DNA from: Autumnicola psychrophila
Lineage (GTDB): Bacteria > Bacteroidota > Bacteroidia > Flavobacteriales > Flavobacteriaceae
Reading direction: 5' to 3'
Length of the DNA stretch: 64,000 nt
NCBI RefSeq assembly: GCF_031846645.1
Contig: NZ_JAVRHN010000002.1
Span: 62,001-126,000 of the forward strand
Shown here in pieces: positions 25,707 through 34,677 of the stretch. The translations under genes were made by a program, and so were the position numbers. Below the pieces are notes generated by a model, which was given only the letters and a program-made list of their open reading frames with translations, had not been told where the DNA came from and made no database searches. The stretch's first letter is position 1; each line of letters opens with the position of its first letter.

Positions 25707-26711
25707 TTATACAAAACTTCTGAATAATGTATACCTCAGCAATATTTCGAACAACAGCAATCCTCCTGCCAATAGGATTAGCGGACGAAATTTTTCATCA
25801 TAATTATAATATCTGAACTCTTCTATATCAGTTTTTTCTAATTCATCAATTTCAGCATAAATCTGCTCCAGCTTTTCATTATCTGTTGCCCTAAAATATT
25901 TTCCACCTGTAGCATCTGCAATTTGCTGCAGTAAAGCTTCATCTATTTCTACTTTACTGTTTCCATACTGAAACCTTCCATTGGGCAGAATTCCTATGGG
26001 CGATAACGCCATTCCATTACTTCCAACACCAATAGTGTAAACTTTAATGCCAAACTCCACTGCGAGTTCACTGGCTATTTTAGGATCTATAAATCCGGAA
26101 TTATTTACTCCATCTGTTAATAAAATAATCACTTTACTTTCTGCTTCGCTGTCCTTAACCCGGTTAACCGCCGTGGCAAGCCCCGAACCTATTGCTGTAC
26201 CGTTTTGCAAGACGTTGTTGTACTCTATATCCTCCAGTGCACTAAGCACAATTTCTTTGTCGCTGGTAATTGGTGTTTTTGTAAAACTTTCCCCCGCGTA
26301 AACCACCAAACCTATCCTATCTGAAGGGCGATCCTTCACGAACTCCTTTGCCACTTCCTTTAGCGCATCCAGGCGGTTCGGCTGTAAATCCCGTGCCAGC
26401 ATACTTGCCGATACATCTATTGCCATTACAATATCTATACCTTGTGTACTGCTGGTCCTGATCGAGACATCTACCGTTCTGGGTCTAGCCATTGCAACAA
26501 TAATAAGAGCCAGAATTAGTAATCTAATAACAAAAAGTATAGGCTTAAGCTTTGCCAGAAGGCTGTTTTGAATTTTAAAACCTTTAATAGTAGAAATTTT
26601 TAACTCAGCCGTTTGCTTATTCCTCTTCCAGAAATACCAGGCGATGGCTATTGGCAAAAGCAGCAAAAGCCAGAAAAACTGCGGATCTTCGAAAGTGAAA
26701 TTTGTAAACAT
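25707..26711 (-). CDS. batA: BatA: VWA-domain membrane protein
   Basis: A 334-aa membrane protein with the same layout as BatB. The MIDAS is intact (DVSAS, then LTDGVNNSG) with the BatA signature MLARDLQPNRLDALKEVA. The N-terminal transmembrane pair is at about 10-27 and 58-76, and the C-terminal helix at about 308-325. Its start overlaps the stop of the preceding gene by one base, giving translational coupling. Confidence 0.93.
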   Translation of the reverse strand: MFTNFTFEDPQFFWLLLLLPIAIAWYFWKRNKQTAELKISTIKGFKIQNSLLAKLKPILFVIRLLILALIIVAMARPRTVDVSIRTSSTQGIDIVMAIDVSASMLARDLQPNRLDALKEVAKEFVKDRPSDRIGLVVYAGESFTKTPITSDKEIVLSALEDIEYNNVLQNGTAIGSGLATAVNRVKDSEAESKVIILLTDGVNNSGFIDPKIASELAVEFGIKVYTIGVGSNGMALSPIGILPNGRFQYGNSKVEIDEALLQQIADATGGKYFRATDNEKLEQIYAEIDELEKTDIEEFRYYNYDEKFRPLILLAGGLLLFEILLRYTLFRSFV

Positions 26712-28375
26712 CAGTTATTCAAATTTTTTAATTCTACCGAATCTGTGATACGTTGAGCAATTTCTTCAGCATAGACATCATCTTCATTATATATGATCGT
26801 AATTTGCTGATAACCTCCGTTTTCAGCAAAATTCAGAATTTCATATTCGTTCTGCATTAACTCTCCCGTAACCGGATTTTCTATTTCCAAAGTTCCGAAA
26901 GCACGAATACCTTCAGCTCCGTTTATCGTGGTAAATTCTTCCCTTTTTATAATAATGTTCTTAGCGCCCTGGTTTTCCAGATAAGCATAAATTCCATCTA
27001 CGGCCGTTTCGAGGTTAAATTCCACCTGTTTATTGAACTGCATAGTATTTACAACCGTATAAAAATTACTTATAAGGCTACCATACATAAATGTTTCACT
27101 ACCCACCAACATTTGCCTGGCCTCCTCGGGCAGCTCTATTTCCCCGCGCTTTAAAACCTGGGGTGTGGTAATTGCCACGGGAGGATATCCATATTCACTT
27201 CTTATCCATTCCCCTTCCAGTAACTCTTTGGTAGGATGCCCTAAATAGGTATCCTTAACATAGGTAAATCCCTTAGTAGCAATAAGTGCCGTCGTAGCTA
27301 TAACAAGAGCAAAAGCTCCAATAACTACCCCAATAATTATACGTTTACGCCTACGCTGTTTTAGTTTTTTCTGACGGTACATCTCATCCCGCATCAGCTC
27401 CTCTTCTGTAGGAGCGGGAATTGAGGTTTTGACATCATCTACAATATGCTTTACATTTGATCGATCGGCTTTAGCCGTAATAACATCGGGCCTGGAATTG
27501 GCAAATTTCGCCAAATCTGCTCGTTGTAAGATAAGCTGCAGGTCATTAATCGTTTTCCTGTCCAGCTTTAAATTTCCCGAGTCGCACTGCATTTCCAGAT
27601 AAGCGATAAGTTCGCTTGTGGTACTTTCTAGAGCCCGGTCATAAACTTTCCTGTCCAGGTATTTCCTTACAGAAAAAGTAAGCTGGGAATAATATTCTTT
27701 AACCTCCCTTTGCTCCAGTAAATGTGACTCATCAAGCTTATTAAGCTCCAGCATTGCCTGTTCATATGGTGGTAATTCTCTTTCCCGTTCCGCTTTTCTT
27801 TTCTTCCGAAGAAAAAAGAACAGAACAGCTAAAACAAGCATTAACCCTAATACCCACCAAAACCAGGTAGGAACAGAAAACCCTGAAGGTACTTCAACTG
27901 AAGGTTTTATAGGATACATTTTTTGTTTAGTGGTGTCCACCACTACGGTAGAAACTTCTACCAGCATCGAATCTGTAAGATACTGCCGGTCATTAATAAT
28001 CACGCTTTGCTGCGGAATGGTATAACTCCCGGAATCGAACTGTGTGAGTGAATATTCTTTTAACAAACGGAATCTGTCCTCAATTCGGGCAGTATCGGCA
28101 GTCATCGATTCTACTACTTCCATGGGAGAAAAAGTTTCTCCTTCAGGAAAAACCACCAGGTTAGTAGAATCTGTTTCTACGGAAATACTATATTTGATCT
28201 GTTCCCCAATTTTAATACTGGTAGAATCAATTTCTGCTGAAACCTGCGGCTGCTGAGCTGAAGCAAGAAAGGAAAAAAGAAACAAGAAAAAAGAGAAAAT
28301 GCTGCTACACCTCCTCTTACCTGTTAAATGCTCCAATATTGATCTCTTCTTTAAATATGAACTTCCTTTTTTCAT
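26711..28375 (-). CDS. BatD-like/DUF4381-type membrane protein of the Bat operon
   Basis: A 554-aa protein with a signal segment (about 24-40, ending SFLASAQ), an extracytoplasmic BatD-like beta domain (about 42-165), a transmembrane helix (about 168-188) followed by RKKRKAERER, and a cytoplasmic helical region (about 198-330) resembling DUF4381 (PPYEQAMLELNKL). A second transmembrane helix lies at about 345-367, then a C-terminal extracytoplasmic domain (about 370-550) of unknown type. Its position between DUF58 and batA is the usual Bacteroidota arrangement. Role unknown. Confidence 0.8.
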   Translation of the reverse strand: MKKGSSYLKKRSILEHLTGKRRCSSIFSFFLFLFSFLASAQQPQVSAEIDSTSIKIGEQIKYSISVETDSTNLVVFPEGETFSPMEVVESMTADTARIEDRFRLLKEYSLTQFDSGSYTIPQQSVIINDRQYLTDSMLVEVSTVVVDTTKQKMYPIKPSVEVPSGFSVPTWFWWVLGLMLVLAVLFFFLRKKRKAERERELPPYEQAMLELNKLDESHLLEQREVKEYYSQLTFSVRKYLDRKVYDRALESTTSELIAYLEMQCDSGNLKLDRKTINDLQLILQRADLAKFANSRPDVITAKADRSNVKHIVDDVKTSIPAPTEEELMRDEMYRQKKLKQRRRKRIIIGVVIGAFALVIATTALIATKGFTYVKDTYLGHPTKELLEGEWIRSEYGYPPVAITTPQVLKRGEIELPEEARQMLVGSETFMYGSLISNFYTVVNTMQFNKQVEFNLETAVDGIYAYLENQGAKNIIIKREEFTTINGAEGIRAFGTLEIENPVTGELMQNEYEILNFAENGGYQQITIIYNEDDVYAEEIAQRITDSVELKNLNN

Positions 28376-28380
28376 ATTGA

Positions 28381-29247
28381 TTATGCTCTTCTCTTAAAAT
28401 AGCCAAGTAATTTTTTTACGTAGCTCTCATCCAACCTGTTCTCAATAGTGCCGGCACCACTAAGGGTAAAGCTTTCCCGAAAATAATTCACTTTTTCTTT
28501 ATAATATTTTGCGTAGCTGTTACGCACAGATTTTGAACCTGTATTTACGGTTATAGATTCTCCGGTTTCCTCATCCAACATTTGTACCAAACCTAGATTT
28601 GGAATTTCCTCTTCGTGCCTGTCGTAAATCCTGATTCCGGTTACATCGTGCCTGCCTGCCGCTATTTTTAGTGTTTGCTGATAATCTTCTGCCATAAAAT
28701 CTGAAAGAATAAAAACAATGGCTTTCTTCTTCATGACATTGGACAGATATTTTATCGCACCCACTATATCGGTTTTTTTGCCCTCAGGTTTAAATTCCAG
28801 AAGTTCCCTGATAATCCTTAGTACGTGGGAACGGCCTTTTTTTGGTGGGATGTATAATTCGATCTTATCTGTAAAAAGCATAAGACCAATTTTATCGTTA
28901 TTCTTTGTTGCAGAAAAAGCGAGGGTAGCTGCAATTTCTGTAATTACATCTTTCTTAAACTGCTTTTCTGTACCAAACATTTCAGAACCTGAAACATCTA
29001 CCACAAGCATCATGGTAAGTTCCCGCTCCTCTTCAAAAACTTTTACAAAAGGTTCGCTGTAACGTGCGGTAACATTCCAATCGATATTCCTTACATCGTC
29101 ACCAAACTGATACTGCCGCACCTCACTAAAGGTCATCCCGCGGCCTTTGAAAGTAGAATGATACTCACCACCAAAGACGTGATCGCTAAGGCGGCGGGTT
29201 TTAATTTCAATTTTCCGGACTTTTTTAAGTAACTCTTTCGTATCCAT
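28381..29247 (-). CDS. DUF58-domain protein of the MoxR/Bat operon
   Basis: The start at 29247 (MDTKELLKKVRKIEIKTRR) is preferred over one nine codons upstream, giving 288 aa. The DUF58 signature is clear: GRGMTFSEVRQYQFGDDVRNIDW (about residues 35-57), followed by a VWA-like fold with DVSGS (about 85-89). Cytoplasmic. DUF58 proteins accompany MoxR ATPases and probably act with them as a chaperone-like module. It lies 5 bp before the next gene. Confidence 0.9.
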   Translation of the reverse strand: MDTKELLKKVRKIEIKTRRLSDHVFGGEYHSTFKGRGMTFSEVRQYQFGDDVRNIDWNVTARYSEPFVKVFEEERELTMMLVVDVSGSEMFGTEKQFKKDVITEIAATLAFSATKNNDKIGLMLFTDKIELYIPPKKGRSHVLRIIRELLEFKPEGKKTDIVGAIKYLSNVMKKKAIVFILSDFMAEDYQQTLKIAAGRHDVTGIRIYDRHEEEIPNLGLVQMLDEETGESITVNTGSKSVRNSYAKYYKEKVNYFRESFTLSGAGTIENRLDESYVKKLLGYFKRRA

Positions 29248-29316
29248 TTTCTTCAATAAACAATCTTTCAACAATCAATAATATTTTGACCATTGTTAAC
29301 TGATAATTGCCAATTG

Positions 29317-30321
29317 CTACGGTACTTCAATTTCGTTTACAATCTTGCTTACAAGGTCATCAGAAGTAATGTTTTCTGCTTCGGCTTCGTAGGTAATCCC
29401 AATCCTGTGTCTTAGCACATCGTGGACCACTGCTCTTACATCTTCGGGAATAACATAACCCCTACGCTTAATAAAAGCATAACATTTTGCAGCAGTCGCA
29501 AGGTTAATACTTCCCCTTGGAGAAGCTCCAAAGCTTATAAGCGGCTTGATTTCTTCAAGTTTATATTTTTCCGGAGTTCTGGTGGCAAAAATGATATTCA
29601 GTATATACTGTTCAATTTTTTCATCCATATACACATCACGAACAGCTTGCTGCGCACGGGCAATCTGGTCCAGGCTTACCACCGGATTCACTTTTTCAAA
29701 AGCACCCTTCAGGTTTGCACGAACAATTAGCTGCTCCTCATTCATCTGTGGATACTTAATGATCGTCTTCAGCATAAAACGGTCGACCTGGGCTTCAGGC
29801 AAAGGATAAGTTCCTTCCTGCTCCACAGGGTTTTGCGTTGCCATTACCAGGAAAGGACGATCCAGCATAAAAGTTTCATCACCAATGGTCACCTGTTTTT
29901 CCTGCATAGCTTCCAGTAAAGCAGACTGCACTTTTGCCGGGGCACGGTTAATCTCATCTGCAAGCACAAAATTGGCAAATATCGGCCCTTTCTTAATACT
30001 GAAGTCGTTAAGCTTCATATTATAAATAAGCGTTCCCACAACATCTGCCGGCAATAAATCTGGCGTGAACTGAACCCTGCTGAAACTCCCCTGAACTGCC
30101 TGAGACAACGTATTAATGGCAAGGGTTTTTGCGAGCCCGGGAACACCTTCAAGCAAGATATGTCCCTGACCAAGAAGGCCAATTAGCAGGCGCTCCACCA
30201 TATGCCTCTGGCCCACAATAACTTTGTTCATCTCTGAAGTAAGCACATCTACAAACGCACTTTCTCTTTCAATTCTCTCATTAAGGCTGGCAATGTCTAC
30301 CGAAGAATCATTTTCTATCAT
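29317..30321 (-). CDS. moxR: MoxR-family AAA+ ATPase
   Basis: A 334-aa AAA+ ATPase. Walker A is GVPGLAKT (about residues 60-67), Walker B VLADEINRAPAKVQSALLEAMQE (about 118-140), sensor 1 MATQNPVEQEGTYPLPEAQ, and an arginine-containing lid follows. MoxR ATPases remodel or insert cofactors into VWA-domain partners, here most likely BatA, BatB and the DUF58 protein. First gene of the eight-gene operon; 69 bp separate it from DUF58. Confidence 0.94.
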   Translation of the reverse strand: MIENDSSVDIASLNERIERESAFVDVLTSEMNKVIVGQRHMVERLLIGLLGQGHILLEGVPGLAKTLAINTLSQAVQGSFSRVQFTPDLLPADVVGTLIYNMKLNDFSIKKGPIFANFVLADEINRAPAKVQSALLEAMQEKQVTIGDETFMLDRPFLVMATQNPVEQEGTYPLPEAQVDRFMLKTIIKYPQMNEEQLIVRANLKGAFEKVNPVVSLDQIARAQQAVRDVYMDEKIEQYILNIIFATRTPEKYKLEEIKPLISFGASPRGSINLATAAKCYAFIKRRGYVIPEDVRAVVHDVLRHRIGITYEAEAENITSDDLVSKIVNEIEVP

Positions 30322-30410
30322 CGCTTTTAAATTTTAAAGTCGTGAATATACATACAAGGAAACTAGGTCGCAAATTGAAAATTAAATAGTTTCTCATTTG
30401 TTAAAAATTG

Positions 30411-30447
30411 GTTAAAAATAAAGAGCGGCTTAGTATAGCCGCTCTTA
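30411..30447 (-). terminator. Terminator of the DUF4382 lipoprotein gene
   Basis: AAGAGCGGC pairs with GCCGCTCTT (9-bp perfect stem). On the minus strand it is followed by the T-rich tail TTATTTTTAAC. It lies 23 bp past the stop codon. Confidence 0.8.
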
Positions 30448-30470
30448 AAGGTTTTTTAAATTTGAAAAGC

Positions 30471-31286
30471 TTAATCTATAAAAAGCGTTTTCAGGTCAAC
30501 CATTTCGCCGGCTTTAACTACCACGTTATCCTTTTCGAAATTTGGCAAATTTGATGCCACATCTGGAATGACTGTAATTTTATAAGTTCCGGCAGGTACA
30601 CCATGTAGTTTAAAATTACCTTCCATATCTGTATAAGCGGAAACAGTAGTGGAAGCATTTTGTGCTCTTACAAGACTTCTAAAATCTGAAGGGTGAATTT
30701 CCCCGATTATAGAACTGGCACCAGCCTGAGCCGAAACCCTGATAACAGGTTTAAGAGAAAATCCTCCATTACCCTGCCTTACTACAGATTCTTCTACGTC
30801 AAAATCCAAAAGATAAGCATAATGCTCTCCCGCTTCCAGTTCCTGGTTCACATTAAGCTTTAATCCAGATTGTTGCGCGCTGGGTACGGCAATTGCACTT
30901 TCTTCACCATCAACAACAATTGCATTGTCTGTACCAAGCACCAATCTAATCTGCCCAAGATATCCGGCAGGCACATCTACATCCGCAAGAACCTGGGAAA
31001 CTCCTCCTGTTAACTCAAGCAGGTCGTACCTGCCCGTATTTACATCACCAATACTTTCCCAACCTTCATCGTCTGTACCGTCCATATCTGTTTTAATCAT
31101 CACGTCCTGCACATCTATCCATACTTTATCATAATCTCCCGGGGCATCGGTAATACTTACCGTTACTTGCGCTGTACCTTCTTCAGCGTTACCATTGTCA
31201 TCATCACTACAGCTAAACATAGTAAAAGCCAGAAAACTCATTACTAGAGTACTCTTCATTTTTAAATTTGTCAGGTTCATATTCAT
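30471..31286 (-). CDS. DUF4382 lipoprotein with carboxypeptidase-regulatory-like domain
   Basis: A 271-aa lipoprotein with lipobox MFSC and the acidic follow-on SDDDNGN, of the type associated with surface export in flavobacteria. A DUF4382 domain occupies residues about 40-180 (VTVSITDAPGDYDKVWIDV). The C-terminal region (about 195-265) is a small beta-sandwich of the carboxypeptidase-regulatory type (GVPAGTYKITVIPD). The start may be the first Met or MKSTLVMSFLAF nine codons on. Function unknown; single gene with its own terminator. Confidence 0.82.
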   Translation of the reverse strand: MNMNLTNLKMKSTLVMSFLAFTMFSCSDDDNGNAEEGTAQVTVSITDAPGDYDKVWIDVQDVMIKTDMDGTDDEGWESIGDVNTGRYDLLELTGGVSQVLADVDVPAGYLGQIRLVLGTDNAIVVDGEESAIAVPSAQQSGLKLNVNQELEAGEHYAYLLDFDVEESVVRQGNGGFSLKPVIRVSAQAGASSIIGEIHPSDFRSLVRAQNASTTVSAYTDMEGNFKLHGVPAGTYKITVIPDVASNLPNFEKDNVVVKAGEMVDLKTLFID

Positions 31287-31430
31287 TTAATTTTTAATTG
31301 TTTTAGTGGGATAACGGCGATTTCCGCTACTAATTTTGTTGCTTCAGGAAGATTAACGAAATTTAACAGGAGTTAATACAACTTTTTTAATTCCGAAGAA
31401 ATACTTTATTATTTTAGACACAAAAATATT

Positions 31431-32180
31431 ATGAAAACTGCATTAATTACAGGAGCCTCAAGCGGAATAGGGAAAGCAACGGCTAAAATCTTTGCTGAAG
31501 AAAGTTTTAACCTCATCCTCTGCGGAAGGAGAAAGGAAAAGCTGGAAGAGCTGAAGCAAGAACTGGACAACAAGTCCAATATCCATATCCTTACTTTCGA
31601 TGTACGTAATAAAGAAGAAGTATTTAGCAACATTGAAGGTCTGCCTCCAGATTTGGCAAATATCGATATCCTGATTAATAATGCAGGAAACGCACATGGC
31701 CTGGACCCTATTCAGGATGGAAATGTAGAAGATTGGGATGCGATGATCGATATTAATGTAAAAGGATTGCTTTATGTTTCCAAAGCAATTATTCCGAAGA
31801 TGATAGCGCGGGCTTCGGGACACATTATCAATATTGGATCTACCGCAGGGAAAGAGGTTTATCCCAACGGAAACGTTTATTGCGCCAGTAAACATGCGGT
31901 AGATGCATTAACCCAGGGAATGCGTATTGACCTTAACGGAAAAGGAATCCGTGTAGGAGCTATTAATCCCGGAATGGTCGAAACTGAGTTCAGCGAAGTT
32001 CGGTTTAAAGGAGATAAAGAAAAAGCAAAGAAAGTCTATGAAGGATTAAAACCGCTACAACCAGAAGATATTGCCGATATCATAAGGTTTGTAGTAACAA
32101 GACCTTCTCATATTAATATTGCAGATCTTATGGTGATGTGTACCGCTCAGGCCAGTAGCACTATTGTAGACAAGGAGTAA
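31431..32180 (+). CDS. Short-chain dehydrogenase (YdfG-like)
   Basis: A 249-aa SDR. The cofactor motif is TGASSGIG (residues 7-14), NNAG is at about 84-87, and the catalytic Ser (IGSTAGKE) and YCASK (Tyr about 151, Lys about 155) are present. An Arg-rich segment after strand beta-2 (CGRRKEKL) suggests NADPH. The closest well-known type is YdfG, an NADP-dependent serine/3-hydroxy acid dehydrogenase; the substrate here is unproven. It is followed after 28 bp by the four-helix-bundle gene. Confidence 0.88.
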   Translation: MKTALITGASSGIGKATAKIFAEESFNLILCGRRKEKLEELKQELDNKSNIHILTFDVRNKEEVFSNIEGLPPDLANIDILINNAGNAHGLDPIQDGNVEDWDAMIDINVKGLLYVSKAIIPKMIARASGHIINIGSTAGKEVYPNGNVYCASKHAVDALTQGMRIDLNGKGIRVGAINPGMVETEFSEVRFKGDKEKAKKVYEGLKPLQPEDIADIIRFVVTRPSHINIADLMVMCTAQASSTIVDKE

Positions 32181-32208
32181 ATATTTTTTATTACTATTAC
32201 TTATTCTT

Positions 32209-32598
32209 ATGGCTCATTATGATCGTTTTGAAGATTTAGAAATTTATGAAGCGGCTCGTGTTCAATGCCAGAATATCTGGTCTTTAATAACGACTACTTC
32301 TTCACATAATGATTATAAATTGAAAGAGCAGATTAATGGTTCCTCGGGCTCTGTTATGGATAATATTGCAGAAGGTTTTAGAAGAGGCGGGAACAAGGAA
32401 TTTATACAGTTCCTTGGCTTTGCAAGAGGTTCAAACAGCGAAACAAGAGCACAATTGCAGAGATGCCTCGACAGATCATATTTACCTGAAGCAGAATTCA
32501 ATAAACTTTACTGCGAATCTGAAAAATTAAACGAACAAATCTCGAAATTTATTAATTACCTGAAGAAGTCGGATAAAAGAGGATCAAATTTCGACTAA
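32209..32598 (+). CDS. Four-helix-bundle protein (S23/IVS-encoded family)
   Basis: A 129-aa helical protein with the family core: RFEDLEIYEAAR near the start, the central SSGSVMDNIAEGFRRGGNKEF (about residues 45-65), and LGFARGSNSETRAQL. These proteins were first noted in intervening sequences of 23S rRNA genes, but are common as free genes in Bacteroidota. A nucleic-acid-binding role has been proposed only on structural grounds. No rRNA gene is nearby. Confidence 0.9.
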   Translation: MAHYDRFEDLEIYEAARVQCQNIWSLITTTSSHNDYKLKEQINGSSGSVMDNIAEGFRRGGNKEFIQFLGFARGSNSETRAQLQRCLDRSYLPEAEFNKLYCESEKLNEQISKFINYLKKSDKRGSNFD

Positions 32599-32634
32599 TA
32601 AATAATAGAAATAGGTTAATAGAGAATTCTCTAA

Positions 32635-33771
32635 ATGATCAACAAACGCCTTTTAATAAAAAACCTGCTTGCGCATAATGATGAGAATAGCTTTTATGAT
32701 AAAAAGCTACGGCTCAATCTTGGCGAAAAAGAAGGGAAGGCTAAGTTTTTAAAACACGTTTGTGCTCTTTCAAATTCCAACCCAGAAAATAATTCTTATA
32801 TCGTAATTGGTGTGGAAGATGAAGATAATAATATTGTGGGCATCGACTTTTTTGATGACAGCAAAATTCAAAACCTGGTGAATGCCTATCTTCAGAATCC
32901 ACCGATTATTAGTTATGAGAATATTCCTTTTCCGCATTTGCCAGATCATCTTGTGGTAGGTCTGGTGACCATTAGACCTAACCACGGCAAAATTTGTTCA
33001 CTGCGAAAAAATATCTGGAAATATTATGGTGGATCCATATATCTTCGGGATGGTAGTATTAGCATGCCCAAAGATTTCGACATTAAAATTAAAGATGTAA
33101 ACTCACAGATAGTCGCTTCCATAGAAAATCATGCGCAGAATAATATTGAACTTACTTTGGACGGGGTTTTTGATTTTATGAGAAAGCGTCAGGACTTTAA
33201 TCCGACTTACAAAGTGTTTAAAGAATATTTTGTTATTTGTTGGGCAGGAAAACAGAAAAAGGGCAAGGACTCTATTTACTTCTCCCGGGTAGATATTGAG
33301 TTAATTAACGAGCAGGTAAAATTATTTTATTCAGATTTAGATGAAGTGAGCATAAACGTAGAAGAGGATTCTTTCAGAATCATTGAATATGTCCACCTGG
33401 GGCTGCATAACAGTTTTAAATATTACCCCCTGGAAGAAGTATGTATAGAGTTCAGGGATAATGCAAGTTATGAGATACAAAGTAAATTACTCTTTAATCC
33501 GCCAAAATTTGATCAAAAAACCTTACATCATATTTATAACATTAACAATGCGCTTATCCAGAGGTTAAAGCAAAGTTTACCCTTAAATAAATTTCAGGAA
33601 AAAGATTTAAGGAGCTTACCTTCTACTTATTTATTTTGTTATTTGAATAACTTTGAAGATGCTATAAATAAACTTGAAGAAGCAAAACCTTATTTAAAAA
33701 AATATAGTCCACAGGTATACCATTCTTATAAGGAGAGTATGCGTATTTTGAGAAAAGTAAAATATAATTAA
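32635..33771 (+). CDS. AlbA_2/Schlafen-like domain protein
   Basis: A 378-aa soluble protein. Residues about 1-150 fit the AlbA_2 (Schlafen-type, formerly divergent AAA_4) domain: an acidic/aromatic start, LKHVCALSNSNPENNSYIVIGVED with the GVxD turn, and a later IYLRDGS. The remaining 230 residues have no recognised domain. Its stop codon is directly followed by the start of a metallophosphatase, so the two are a translational pair. Whether it acts on nucleic acids is unknown. Confidence 0.75.
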   Translation: MINKRLLIKNLLAHNDENSFYDKKLRLNLGEKEGKAKFLKHVCALSNSNPENNSYIVIGVEDEDNNIVGIDFFDDSKIQNLVNAYLQNPPIISYENIPFPHLPDHLVVGLVTIRPNHGKICSLRKNIWKYYGGSIYLRDGSISMPKDFDIKIKDVNSQIVASIENHAQNNIELTLDGVFDFMRKRQDFNPTYKVFKEYFVICWAGKQKKGKDSIYFSRVDIELINEQVKLFYSDLDEVSINVEEDSFRIIEYVHLGLHNSFKYYPLEEVCIEFRDNASYEIQSKLLFNPPKFDQKTLHHIYNINNALIQRLKQSLPLNKFQEKDLRSLPSTYLFCYLNNFEDAINKLEEAKPYLKKYSPQVYHSYKESMRILRKVKYN

Positions 33772-34500
33772 ATGAGCAGGAAGATAGCAATAGGTGATAT
33801 TCATGGAGGATTAAAGGCGCTCATTCAGCTTCTTAGAAGAGCGGATATTACCCCGGAAGATGAAATTATTTTTTTGGGTGATTATGTTGATGGCTGGAGT
33901 GATTCTGCCAATGTTGTTTCTTACCTTATCGAACTAGCGAAACAAAACACCTGTATTTTTATTCGTGGTAACCACGACGATCTTGCCCACCGTTGGCTAA
34001 AAACAGGAGAGCTAAATGAACAATGGCTACAGCACGGCGGACAGTCCAGTATGGATGCTTACAGAAATTTTACTTCAGAAGAAAAAAAAACGCATATCGA
34101 GTTTTTTGATCAGATGATGAATTATTACATTGATAAACAAAACAGGCTTTTTGTACACGCAGGTTTCACCAATCTTCACGGGCCACTAAGCGAATATCAT
34201 AACACAGGCTACTATTGGGACCGGACGTTATGGGAAATGGTAATTGCCCTTGATCCCGCGATGCAAAAATCCAATAAATATTATCCGAAGAGGCTTCAGC
34301 TTTTTGAAGAGATTTTTATTGGCCATACCCCGGTTACACGGATAGGTGAATCCACCCCGTTTCACAAAGCAGGCGTATGGAATATTGATACCGGTGCAGC
34401 TTTTAAGGGCAAACTCTCTGCTATAGAGGTAAACACCAAAGAAATATGGCAAAGTGATCCTATTCATGAGCTTTACCCCAATGAAAACGGCAGAAATTAA
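33772..34500 (+). CDS. Calcineurin-like metallophosphoesterase (PrpA/ApaH type)
   Basis: A 242-aa phosphoesterase with the complete metal-site series: GDIHGG (residues 8-13), GDYVDGW (about 37-43), RGNHDD (about 65-70), a His in FVHAGF (about 127) and IGHTPV (about 182-187). This matches small bacterial serine/threonine phosphatases and Ap4A-type hydrolases. Cytoplasmic. It begins at the base after the AlbA_2 gene's stop, which links the two functionally. Confidence 0.9.
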   Translation: MSRKIAIGDIHGGLKALIQLLRRADITPEDEIIFLGDYVDGWSDSANVVSYLIELAKQNTCIFIRGNHDDLAHRWLKTGELNEQWLQHGGQSSMDAYRNFTSEEKKTHIEFFDQMMNYYIDKQNRLFVHAGFTNLHGPLSEYHNTGYYWDRTLWEMVIALDPAMQKSNKYYPKRLQLFEEIFIGHTPVTRIGESTPFHKAGVWNIDTGAAFKGKLSAIEVNTKEIWQSDPIHELYPNENGRN

Positions 34501-34534
34501 GAGTTTTTTATTACAGACTCTGTTAACATATTCA

Positions 34535-34542
34535 TATCTTTG
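34535..34542 (+). promoter_or_regulatory. Probable -7 box upstream of the desaturase
   Basis: TATCTTTG fits TAnnTTTG exactly and lies 135 bp before the desaturase start. The leader would be over 120 nt long and holds a possible 21-codon frame at 34550-34615. No good -33 TTTG is seen. Confidence 0.45.
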
Positions 34543-34677
34543 AACCTCAATGTCTTTAACTGAAAATGAAGTTACAAAGCAACATCTTGTAACCATAAGG
34601 TTAAGGATATTTTAGAGGAAAAAATCACACACAATTGTACATTTTAAAATGTCCAATTGCAATTATAGAGAAGAAAA

